A stretch of DNA of 26,422 bases. Origin: Planctomycetaceae bacterium. Its GTDB lineage: Bacteria > Planctomycetota > Planctomycetia > Pirellulales > Pirellulaceae. The notes beneath the pieces were generated by a model that was not told the DNA's origin, ran no database searches, and saw nothing but the letters and a program-made list of their open reading frames with translations. The stretch is taken from assembly GCA_022614795.1 (NCBI GenBank), contig JAKEHX010000439.1, positions 1-26,422 of the forward strand, given 5' to 3'. Positions 20,368 through 26,422 of the stretch are shown here, in pieces. The number at the start of each line of letters is the position of its first letter. Positions within the stretch are counted from its first letter, which is position 1. Both the position numbers and the translations under genes were made by a program.

Positions 20368-21163
20368 CGGCCCCGCCTTGGCCGCCATCCGCGCCCGCTG
20401 GTCCGGCCAGGCGCCATTCGCCGTCATTCTCGGAACCGGTTTGGGCGAATTGGCGGACGACGTTGACGCCAAGGCGATCATGTCTTACCGCGATATCCCC
20501 GGCTTTCCGCGCTCGACGGCGCTGGCTCACAAGGGCCGGCTGGTCTGCGGCACGCTCGGCGGCCGGCCGATCATCGTGCTTCAGGGCCGCTGCCATCTCT
20601 ATGAGGGCTATCGGGTTCATGAGCTGTGTATTCCGGTGCGAGTGCTCGCGTCGCTGGGTGTTCAGACGCTCGTTGTCACCAACGCCGCGGGCGGGCTCAA
20701 TCCGGGCTACTCCGTGGGAGACGTGATGGCGATTGACGATCACATTTGTCTGATGGGATTGCCGGGCCTCGCTCCTCTGCCGCCCATTTGCCGCGAGCGG
20801 ATTCCCCGCGCCCGCACGCGACTTTATGACGAAGGGCTGATTCGCCGGGCAATCGACCTCGCTTCTGCGAGCGGATTTCAGCTTCAGTGTGGTGTGTATG
20901 TCGGCGTCACGGGTCCCAGTTACGAAACGCGTGCCGAGTACCGCGCCTTTCGGCGGATCGGGGGCGACTGCGTCGGCATGTCCACCGTGCCCGAGGTGCT
21001 CACCGCGGCTGGCTGCGGCATGCGCGTGCTCGGCCTCTCGACCGTGACCAACGTGGCCCGGCCGGACGCCCCCGAAATCGTCTCGGCCGACGAGGTCGCC
21101 CACGTGGCGGCCACGACGCTGCCGAAGGTCCGCCAGATTGTTCACGGCCTGATCGCGGGCTAG
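20273..21163 (+). CDS. Second purine nucleoside phosphorylase, N-terminus encoded by an inverted repeat
   Basis: A 296-residue paralogue of the upstream gene. Landmarks: GTGLG, FPRSTALAHKGRLVCG, GRCHLYEGY, NAAGGLNP, GPSYETRAEYRAF and MSTVPEVLTA. The base-reading Asn is kept (VTNV, Asn260), so a standard inosine/guanosine-type specificity is expected, unlike the neighbour. The region that usually reads NPLxGxNDxRFGxRF is diverged here (LAPLPPICRERIP). About 33 N-terminal residues (SKVQGPKS, then LGPWTLDFGP twice) come from the inverted repeat and are unlike any phosphorylase N-terminus. No ribosome binding site precedes the ATG at 20273. In-frame TTG codons at 20363 or 20378 could be the real start, so the N-terminus is uncertain. 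The stop overlaps that of the convergent cytochrome gene. Confidence 0.82.
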   Translation: MSKVQGPKSSASDLGPWTLDFGPGRGPWTLDIGPALAAIRARWSGQAPFAVILGTGLGELADDVDAKAIMSYRDIPGFPRSTALAHKGRLVCGTLGGRPIIVLQGRCHLYEGYRVHELCIPVRVLASLGVQTLVVTNAAGGLNPGYSVGDVMAIDDHICLMGLPGLAPLPPICRERIPRARTRLYDEGLIRRAIDLASASGFQLQCGVYVGVTGPSYETRAEYRAFRRIGGDCVGMSTVPEVLTAAGCGMRVLGLSTVTNVARPDAPEIVSADEVAHVAATTLPKVRQIVHGLIAG

Positions 21164-21579
21164 TTCTTTCCCGGCAGCATGCCCGCTTTGATCAGCTCTC
21201 CGTACGTTTTGCCGTCGGCGTTTTTCAGCGCTTCCGCGGCTGCCAGGGCGTCGGCCACCACCTTTTTGGCCTTGGCGGCTTCGGCTGGAATGTCCTTGGC
21301 CAGGTTGGCCGCCAGGAACTCCTTGTGCTTGAAGTTATCGTGAACCGCCTTGCCGAAGTCGTTCAGCCCGTGCCCCTTCGCCTTTTTGTCGGCGCCGGGG
21401 ACATGGCAGGTGTCGCACTTCGTTTTCATCGCACCAAACGTCTGGGCGAACTTCGCATATTCTGCACTCGCCTTGTAGTGCTCAGCTACATACGGCGGCA
21501 GCGGCGGAAGGGCAAATGCTGACGTACAAAACGAACCGACGACAGAGATGGCAATCATAGAACGAACAGTCCGGATCAT
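21160..21579 (-). CDS. Small periplasmic mono-haem cytochrome c
   Basis: A 139-residue protein. The ATG ending at 21579 has AGGAG 5 bases upstream on the minus strand; a longer in-frame start at 21603 lacks this. A signal peptide covers about residues 1-23 (cleavage at AFA-LPP). One haem c site is clear, CDTCH at 55-59. It is followed by a short Lys/Gly-rich stretch and by Lys/Ala-rich helices (about 85-120). The axial Met could be Met134 near the C-terminus, or absent; I cannot tell. Electron transfer in the periplasm is inferred, with unknown partner. It lies 51 bases behind the sialate O-acetylesterase and may share its transcript. Its stop codon overlaps that of the opposing phosphorylase by the tetranucleotide CTAG. 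Confidence 0.8.
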   Translation of the reverse strand: MIRTVRSMIAISVVGSFCTSAFALPPLPPYVAEHYKASAEYAKFAQTFGAMKTKCDTCHVPGADKKAKGHGLNDFGKAVHDNFKHKEFLAANLAKDIPAEAAKAKKVVADALAAAEALKNADGKTYGELIKAGMLPGKN

Positions 21580-21630
21580 GCTTGCTCCTGGTGAGAACAA
21601 CAAATGAGTGAATCGAGAATTAAGACGTGA

Positions 21631-23109
21631 CTACCTCTTCCCCGCCGTCACCATCGGGAAGCTATCCGTCCGAAATGGCGACGCGGGCAGGTTGGCCTTG
21701 TTGAACAGGTTCGGTTCAGCCGTGTCTTCCCAGCCGAAGCGGACGGCGACTGGCTTGGCCACATCGGGCGAGTTGACGACGACCGTCTCGCCGTCGATCT
21801 CGGCGCTGGCCGGCACAAACTTCTGATCCTCGCCCGCGATGCTGAAATGCGAAAGCGGCTTGTCACTGTGGGCGGCCAGGCCGCCGGCCGTGTGCTTGAA
21901 CTTGATGCGGACCTTGTTGTCTTCGACCGCCATCGAGTCGTAAAGCGGACCGGAATAAACCAGGTCCGCCTTGCCGTACGTCGTTCCCAGCGCCCACAGG
22001 GCGAGCCGCAAGCCCACATCCTGCTTATTAGGCGGATGGATGTCGTTGGTCGTGGCGATGTCGGTCGTCACGCACATGCCGGTGTTGGGCGACGCGGACA
22101 GGGTCTTGAGCTGAGCCTCCCACAGCTCGGCTAGCTGGCCCGTGTTCTTCGCCTTGTCGTAGGCGTAGGGGGCAAGCTGCACGAACAGGAACGGAAAGTC
22201 GCCCTGACCAAAACTCTTGCGCCAGTCGCCGATCATCGCTGGAAAGAGTTTTGCATATTGCTCGGCCCGGCCAACATTCGATTCCCCCTGGTACCAGATC
22301 GCTCCGCGAATCGCGTACGGAACGAGCGGCTTGATCATGCTGTTGTAGAGAACCGACGGCTGGTTGGGGTTGCCCGCCTTGAATTCCTTGCCCCGCTCGA
22401 GGATCGGGCCGAACCACTCGGAATCGGCGGCAAGCGTCTCCTTGCTGGTCCAGGCTTCGGCGATTGTCCCGCCCCAATTCGAGCTGATGATGCCGACGGG
22501 AACGCCCAGCTCGACGTTCAGCTTCCGCGCAAAAAAGTAGCCCACGGCTGAAAAGCTCGGCACGGTTTCTGGGCGCGCCACGGCCCAGCCGGTGAGCGAG
22601 CTGCCGTTATCGACCGCTTTGAAGTCGTCCTTGGGCTGGTCCGAGGGGTCGCGGCCGACCTTGATCATGCGGATCGCCGGATGATCGCACTTCTTAATCT
22701 CGTCCGCGGCATTGGTCGACTGTCGGACCGACCACTCCATGTTCGACTGGCCCGAAGCGATCCACACCTCCCCCACCATCACATCCACGAGCGTGATGCT
22801 GTTCTTGCCCTTCACGTTCAACCAGAACGGCCCACCCGCGACCGGCGTGGCCAGCTTTGCCATCCATTTGCCGTCGGCTCCCGCCTTGACGGCCGCTTTG
22901 GCCTCGCCCAGAGTCGTCGTGGGATTGGCCACGCTCAGTGTCACAGTCACTTCTTCGTCGGCATCGGCCCAACCCCAGACCGGAGCCTCGGTCTTCTGCT
23001 GAAGGACCATATGGTCGCCAAAGACCTTTGGCAGCCGCACGTCGGCCGAGGCCGAAGCCGCACAGAGCAACAGACCCGCGGCAGCGAGAAAGCCATACAC
23101 CCTGCTCAT
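21631..23109 (-). CDS. Secreted sialate O-acetylesterase
   Basis: A 492-residue protein. The ATG ending at 23109 follows AGGAG by 7 bases. A signal peptide covers about 1-22 (ASA-DV). The N-terminal beta region (about 23-110) precedes an SGNH-hydrolase-like SASA domain: GQSNMEW with nucleophile Ser122, SSNWGGT at 209-215, WYQGESN at 272-278, and the catalytic Asp/His motif DIHP at 356-359. A C-terminal beta-rich region (about 390-480) completes the usual family architecture. The family removes acetyl esters from sialic acids or from other acetylated glycans, in or beyond the periplasm. In planctomycetes these enzymes accompany polysaccharide degradation; the true substrate is unknown. All catalytic motifs look intact. 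Confidence 0.9.
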   Translation of the reverse strand: MSRVYGFLAAAGLLLCAASASADVRLPKVFGDHMVLQQKTEAPVWGWADADEEVTVTLSVANPTTTLGEAKAAVKAGADGKWMAKLATPVAGGPFWLNVKGKNSITLVDVMVGEVWIASGQSNMEWSVRQSTNAADEIKKCDHPAIRMIKVGRDPSDQPKDDFKAVDNGSSLTGWAVARPETVPSFSAVGYFFARKLNVELGVPVGIISSNWGGTIAEAWTSKETLAADSEWFGPILERGKEFKAGNPNQPSVLYNSMIKPLVPYAIRGAIWYQGESNVGRAEQYAKLFPAMIGDWRKSFGQGDFPFLFVQLAPYAYDKAKNTGQLAELWEAQLKTLSASPNTGMCVTTDIATTNDIHPPNKQDVGLRLALWALGTTYGKADLVYSGPLYDSMAVEDNKVRIKFKHTAGGLAAHSDKPLSHFSIAGEDQKFVPASAEIDGETVVVNSPDVAKPVAVRFGWEDTAEPNLFNKANLPASPFRTDSFPMVTAGKR

Positions 23110-23541
23110 GGAGTCAACTCCTGAAAAGGCACCGAAAAAAATCCACCGAAACGTCGCCCGATTCTAGTCCACCAACTTGTCCGCAGCCACCGTCGACCTA
23201 AGGAACACTTTCATCCACAGCTCTTTGGCCCCGCCTCCATCACTCCTGCCCATCGCCTGCCCACGTTCCTACATTAGTCATTGGTGTTTCGCCATTCATT
23301 CGATTCATGCATGCATGTCCAAACCTTTTTCCAAACTGGCCATCGGCGTCTTAAGTCATTGTCCACCAATAGTTTACGTGCAATTCTGCCATTATGCACT
23401 TATGCAGAATATGCATCCTAAGCATCGCCCCTGCCACCACTTACTCTGCTTCGTAGACAAAATGGCAACCAGGCAGGTCCGTTTCATACACTAGCAATTA
23501 TTGTGCCATTCTGTTCACCAGCGACGCGCTAGACACGCGAA
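23110..23541. other. Gene-poor, low-GC intergenic stretch
   Basis: No convincing gene is present. My hand count for 23281-23460 is 81 G/C of 180 (45%), well below the flanking genes. The stretch has several ATGCA words, including a CATGCATGCATG at 23306-23317 and three TATGCA-type words at 23393-23416. A possible minus-strand -10 box (TAGAAT, 23166-23161) for the sialate O-acetylesterase is present, but I find no good -35 partner. The plus-strand ORF of 105 codons here has no coding character. Confidence 0.55.
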
Positions 23542-23739
23542 TCAGACACCCGAATCGCGTCGAGTTTCGCTCGGTCCTAGGGGAACGGTTGTTCGCATGC
23601 CGCCAGAAGCAGGCACCTTGAATTCCTTGACCCGCGGCGGGACGTGAGTCATTCGAACCATCATGATCGACCAGGCCACCCACAGCACCACCGGCCCCAC
23701 GGCCAGCACGATCAGCAGCGTTCGGAGGCGGTAATGCAT
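23542..23739 (-). CDS. Small single-span membrane protein with RLRTLLIVL N-terminus
   Basis: A 65-residue protein. It begins MHYRLRTLLIVLAVGPVVLW, a basic segment running into one hydrophobic membrane span, followed by a short polar tail rich in Arg, Pro and Thr. The first 17 residues closely match the adjacent upstream gene, and the match extends to the DNA. Similar RxRTLxIVxxxGPxxL openings are, from memory, common in small planctomycete proteins of unknown function. No strong ribosome binding site precedes the ATG ending at 23739. Translation may depend on the upstream gene, which stops 18 bases before. Confidence 0.6.
   Translation of the reverse strand: MHYRLRTLLIVLAVGPVVLWVAWSIMMVRMTHVPPRVKEFKVPASGGMRTTVPLGPSETRRDSGV
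23693..23738 (-). repeat. 46-bp direct repeat, copy 1 (start of the 65-residue gene)
   Basis: This matches 24086-24131 over 46 positions with about five mismatches and no gap. It encodes the RLRTLxIVL opening of each small membrane protein. High identity at synonymous positions points to recent duplication or gene conversion of the 5' ends only. Confidence 0.75.
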
Positions 23740-23757
23740 AGGCGGTAAAGCGCGTGG

Positions 23758-24132
23758 CTATGCTCTTGTTTGCGGCGCGGTTCGTCCCCAAGCTGCCAGC
23801 ACCATTGCCCCCAACTCCAAAACGGCGAACGACCCGAATCCTGCTGCAAATGTCGATTGCCCGCCAATTGCGCAGTGCAAAGCAAGAAGCAATAACATCC
23901 CCGCGCCGACAAGGAAGCACCACCACGGAAAAACACCGGCGGCTCTACTGCGCAGGTCGGGCCTGAACCGAACAATCGCCAGCGCGATAGGAAGTCCGAT
24001 CACCATTCCTGCGATCGCAAACGCTAGAAATTCCGGAGAGTCGTTGGAATTAGCAGCAAGCCAATAGGCGCCAGCCAGCAAAGGCGGCCCCAGGGTCAGC
24101 ACGATCATCAGCGTTCGGAGGCGGTATCGCAC
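23758..24132 (-). CDS. Small multi-span membrane protein with RLRTLMIVL N-terminus
   Basis: A 124-residue protein starting at a GTG (24132-24130). It begins RYRLRTLMIVLTLGPPLLAG. About four hydrophobic segments are visible: residues 7-25, 37-53, 68-88 and 96-112. The N-terminal segment is shared with the 65-residue gene downstream; the rest is not. I recognise no function beyond the inner-membrane location. It diverges from the Tat-exported oxidoreductase gene. Confidence 0.6.
   Translation of the reverse strand: MRYRLRTLMIVLTLGPPLLAGAYWLAANSNDSPEFLAFAIAGMVIGLPIALAIVRFRPDLRSRAAGVFPWWCFLVGAGMLLLLALHCAIGGQSTFAAGFGSFAVLELGAMVLAAWGRTAPQTRA
24086..24131 (-). repeat. 46-bp direct repeat, copy 2 (start of the 124-residue gene)
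   Basis: This is the partner of the copy at 23693-23738. It contains the shared core AGCGTTCGGAGGCGGTA at both sites. It covers the GTG start region and the first membrane span. Confidence 0.75.
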
Positions 24133-24204
24133 GAGTTATGGCCGTATTCGCTGCCCTCCGCCCGTCAACCACCGCTCACCACTCACTCACTCCACGCCAT
24201 CCAT

Positions 24205-24233
24205 TTGACCCGGCCTTTCACGCGGATGACAAT
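24205..24233 (+). promoter_or_regulatory. Candidate sigma70-type promoter for the oxidoreductase-esterase operon
   Basis: TTGACC (24205-24210) and GACAAT (24228-24233) are separated by 17 bases, matching the consensus at 5 and 4 of 6 positions. Transcription would start near 24240, about 56 bases before the ATG at 24296. It lies in the 163-base divergent gap. Confidence 0.4.
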
Positions 24234-24295
24234 ACCAGCCAGCCAGTTTAGCCCGATTGGCAGCCCGCTTCGCTCCACATTACCGGGAGTCTCGC

Positions 24296-25636
24296 ATGGC
24301 CCGCATCACTCGCCGCCAATTCCAACGCACCGCGCTCGCGGCTGGGGCCTGCCTCTTCGGGGCGCCAGCCATCGTGCGGGGGCGCAATTTGAACGAGAAG
24401 CTCAACATCGCCGTCATCGCGACCGGCGGACGGGGCGGCGGCAACCTGAATAGCGTCTCGTCCGAAAACATCGTCAGCCTCTGCGATGTCAACGAGAAAA
24501 ACCTCGACGCCGCTTATGCCAAGCATCCGCAGGCCCGCCGCTTCGGCGACTTTCGCCGGGTGTTTGACCACGCCGGCGAGTTCGACGCCGTGGTTGTCAG
24601 CACCTGCGAGCACACGCACGCCTTCGCCACGCTCCTCGCCCTGCGCGCACGGAAGCATGTCTATTGCGAGAAGCCGCTCACGCACAACATCTGGGAAGCC
24701 CGGCTGATCCGCGAAGAAGCCGCGAAGGCCAAAGTCGCCACGCAAATGGGGATTCAGATTCACGCGACCGAGAACTACCGCCGCGTCGTCGAACTGATTC
24801 AGGGCGGCGTAATCGGGCCGGTGCGGGAGTGCCACGTCTGGGTTTCGCGAGCCTGGGGCCTGCAATCCGAAGAAGCCGCCCAGCGGAACAAAGATATCGT
24901 CTATGTCACCGACCGGCCGAAGGACGCCTCGCCCATTCCGCCGGGCCTCGATTGGGATCTCTGGCTTGGACCGGCCCCCGAGCGGCCATTCCACGACGTC
25001 TATTTTCCCGGGCCGAAATGGTATCGCTGGTGGGATTTCGGCAGCGGGACGATGAGCGACCTCGGCAGCCACTGGAACGACCTGCCGTTTTGGGCTCTGA
25101 AGCTCCAGTCGCCGCTGACCATCGAGGCGTCGGGCCCGCCGGTGCACGCCGAAATCGCCCCGGCTTCGATGAACGCGACCTATGAATATGGCCCGCGGGG
25201 CCAGCAGCCGGCGGTCAAGCTCACCTGGCACCAGGGCGAGAGCAAGCCGGAGATTTGGAAAAACAAAGGCATTCCGCAGTGGGGCAACGCATGCCTCTTC
25301 ATCGGCGACGGCGGCATGCTCTTGTCCGATTACAGCAAGTATGTGCTTTTGCCCGAGGACAAGTTTGCCGGCGTCAAGTTGCCCGATCCGACCCTCCCGC
25401 GCGTCGCCAGCCATCACGCCGAGTGGATCGCCGCCTGCAAGGGACAAGGCAAGACCTTAGCGGACTTCGAGTACTCCGGTTGGCTCACCGAAGCGAACCA
25501 TCTGGGCAACGTGGCCTATCGGACCGGGAAAAAGCTCACCTGGGACGCGGCAATGCTCCAGGCGACCAACGCTCCCGAAGCAGCCCGCTTCATCCGCCGC
25601 GAATATCGCAAGGGTTGGGATTTGGCGGCATGGTAA
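24296..25636 (+). CDS. Tat-exported Gfo/Idh/MocA-family oxidoreductase
   Basis: A 446-residue protein. The ATG at 24296 follows GGGAG (24285-24289) by 6 bases. A twin-arginine signal (TRRQFQRTALAAGACLFGAP, residues 5-24) shows export of the folded, cofactor-loaded enzyme. A Rossmann fold follows, with IAVIATGGRGGGN at 38-50 and the acidic strand end LCDVN (62-66). Further landmarks are STCEHTHA (102-109), the family signature EKP at 125-127, and a DLGSHWND motif with Asp255 and His259 in the catalytic domain. The family oxidises or reduces sugars and polyols with NAD(P). Exported members are numerous in planctomycetes; the substrate cannot be read from the sequence. It is followed after 40 bases by a second Tat-exported gene. 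Confidence 0.9.
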   Translation: MARITRRQFQRTALAAGACLFGAPAIVRGRNLNEKLNIAVIATGGRGGGNLNSVSSENIVSLCDVNEKNLDAAYAKHPQARRFGDFRRVFDHAGEFDAVVVSTCEHTHAFATLLALRARKHVYCEKPLTHNIWEARLIREEAAKAKVATQMGIQIHATENYRRVVELIQGGVIGPVRECHVWVSRAWGLQSEEAAQRNKDIVYVTDRPKDASPIPPGLDWDLWLGPAPERPFHDVYFPGPKWYRWWDFGSGTMSDLGSHWNDLPFWALKLQSPLTIEASGPPVHAEIAPASMNATYEYGPRGQQPAVKLTWHQGESKPEIWKNKGIPQWGNACLFIGDGGMLLSDYSKYVLLPEDKFAGVKLPDPTLPRVASHHAEWIAACKGQGKTLADFEYSGWLTEANHLGNVAYRTGKKLTWDAAMLQATNAPEAARFIRREYRKGWDLAAW

Positions 25637-25676
25637 CCGACTGTGAGTGCTTGACGGAATTCGCGGGAGTCGCTGC

Positions 25677-26422
25677 ATGAAGATCGGACACAATGGTGCG
25701 CTCAGTCGGCGCTCCTTTCTGCGACAGATTGCGGCCTGCTCGTTGGGAGCGTCACTCCCGGCATGGCCGCAGCTGGCATTGGGACAGACGGCGCCGGCGG
25801 CGAAGTTTCAGCCGCTGAACCGCTTTCCGCGGATGGTGCAGGAGCATTTCGTGGCCCAGGTGCGGGCCGCAGAATCGCGCAGCCTGCTGGCGAAGTCGGC
25901 GCTGAAATCCAAAGCCGACGCCGAAGCCTTCGTACGCGAAGTGCAGGGCCGCATTCGCGAGTGCTTTGGTCCGGAGCCCGAGCGGACGCCCCTCAAGCCG
26001 CGAATCACCGGCATCGTCGAGCGGGACGCCTATAACATCGAAAAGGTCATTTTCGAGAGCCGGCCGGATTTTCTGGTCACCGCCAATCTCTATGTTCCCA
26101 AGGGCCGCAAGTTTCCCTTGCCCGGCGTAGTGGGCACGTGCGGCCACTCCGCCAACGGCAAAGCGGCCGAGCCCTATCAGTCGTTCGCCCAGGGATTGGC
26201 CCGGCAGGGCTACGTCGTGCTGATCTTCGATCCGCTCGGTCAGGGCGAGCGGCTGCAATATGTCGATGACATGCTGAAGCCGAAGCAGGGAATTGGCGTG
26301 AGCGAGCACCTGCTCGCGGGCAACCAGCAGTTTCTGGTGGGCGAGTTTCTCGGCGCGTGGCGGGCCTGGGACGGAATCAGGGCGCTCGACTATTTGCTGA
26401 CGCGCGACGAGGTCGATCCGAA
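25677..26422 (+). CDS. Tat-exported alpha/beta-hydrolase, acetyl-xylan-esterase-like (3' truncated)
   Basis: 248 codons are visible and the frame runs off the window. The ATG at 25677 follows GGGAG (25665-25669) by 7 bases. A twin-arginine signal is seen at residues 10-37 (SRRSFLRQIAACSLGASLPA). The visible domain has VTANLYVPKG, PGVVGTCGHSANGK and VLIFDPLGQGERLQY, the early strands and oxyanion region of AXE1/dienelactone-hydrolase-type esterases. The nucleophile elbow would lie just past the window end, so activity cannot be judged. The 40-base gap to the oxidoreductase and a near-copy of its ribosome-binding context suggest one operon, likely for exported carbohydrate breakdown. Confidence 0.8.
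   Translation, partial: MKIGHNGALSRRSFLRQIAACSLGASLPAWPQLALGQTAPAAKFQPLNRFPRMVQEHFVAQVRAAESRSLLAKSALKSKADAEAFVREVQGRIRECFGPEPERTPLKPRITGIVERDAYNIEKVIFESRPDFLVTANLYVPKGRKFPLPGVVGTCGHSANGKAAEPYQSFAQGLARQGYVVLIFDPLGQGERLQYVDDMLKPKQGIGVSEHLLAGNQQFLVGEFLGAWRAWDGIRALDYLLTRDEVDP

Noticed and set aside
20236..20481. Minus-strand frame reading SKVQGPR-like residues across the inverted repeat
   Set aside because: It is the symmetric reading of the same palindromic repeat arms and has no gene structure of its own.
19619..21145. 508-codon minus-strand frame across both phosphorylases
   Set aside because: Both plus-strand genes have full family motifs. The minus frame persists because the two paralogues share codon patterns and because the inverted repeat is open in both directions.
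23177..23494. 105-codon plus-strand frame in the low-GC stretch
   Set aside because: It has no ribosome binding site or domain, is His/Ser/Pro-rich at random, and lies in sequence of non-coding composition.
1..26422. CRISPR array, tRNA, rRNA, insertion sequence, or defence system
   Set aside because: I looked for regularly spaced direct repeats, cloverleaf-like segments, terminal inverted repeats with a transposase frame, and nuclease/helicase motifs; none was found.

Overview
The window looks like a chromosomal segment of a high-GC planctomycete, most likely from the Pirellulales or a related lineage. No rRNA or marker gene is present, so this rests on gene content. The indicators are a giant secreted protein opening with the planctomycete extracellular motif (VEQLEDRRVLA) and closing with a dockerin, an Lpg1974/BBP7-type outer-membrane protein, a secreted sialate O-acetylesterase, a Tat-exported Gfo/Idh/MocA oxidoreductase beside a Tat-exported esterase-like protein, and small membrane proteins opening with RLRTLxIVL. 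No tRNA, rRNA, CRISPR array, transposase or phage gene was seen.

Layout. Positions 1-2595 (+) hold two adjacent DegP/HtrA-like genes with PDZ domains. Both have lost catalytic residues, and the second is fused to an alpha/beta-hydrolase domain that has also lost its nucleophile and histidine. A short hairpin with ten T's lies just before the outer-membrane protein gene (2787-3983, +), which ends at a strong intrinsic terminator. A 461-base gap then carries a candidate promoter and a leader hairpin, followed by one uninterrupted 14.25-kb gene (4445-18697, +) for a 4750-residue mosaic surface protein. Its order is planctomycete motif, P-domain, beta-helix repeats, many Asp/Asn/Gly-rich modules, RTX-like calcium repeats, PPC-like domain, Ig-like modules, VCBS/FG-GAP-like repeats, dockerin and acidic tail.

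From 18746 to 24132 both strands are used. A small secreted protein of unknown function (-) converges on the giant gene over a shared hairpin. It diverges from a pair of trimeric-type purine nucleoside phosphorylases (+). The first has Asp where such enzymes normally have the base-reading Asn. The second appears to start inside a perfect 20-bp inverted repeat. Its stop codon overlaps the stop of a convergent mono-haem cytochrome c gene (-), which lies behind a secreted sialate O-acetylesterase (-). After a low-GC, gene-poor stretch come two tandem small membrane proteins (-) with a shared N-terminal segment. The window ends with the two Tat-exported catabolic-type genes (+), which probably form an operon.

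Best candidates for something undescribed are the tandem catalytically dead protease/esterase genes, the Asp-type/Asn-type phosphorylase pair with its repeat-derived N-terminus, and the giant protein that lacks a recognisable Sec signal peptide. All functional calls come from reading motifs by eye; no database search or structure prediction was run.
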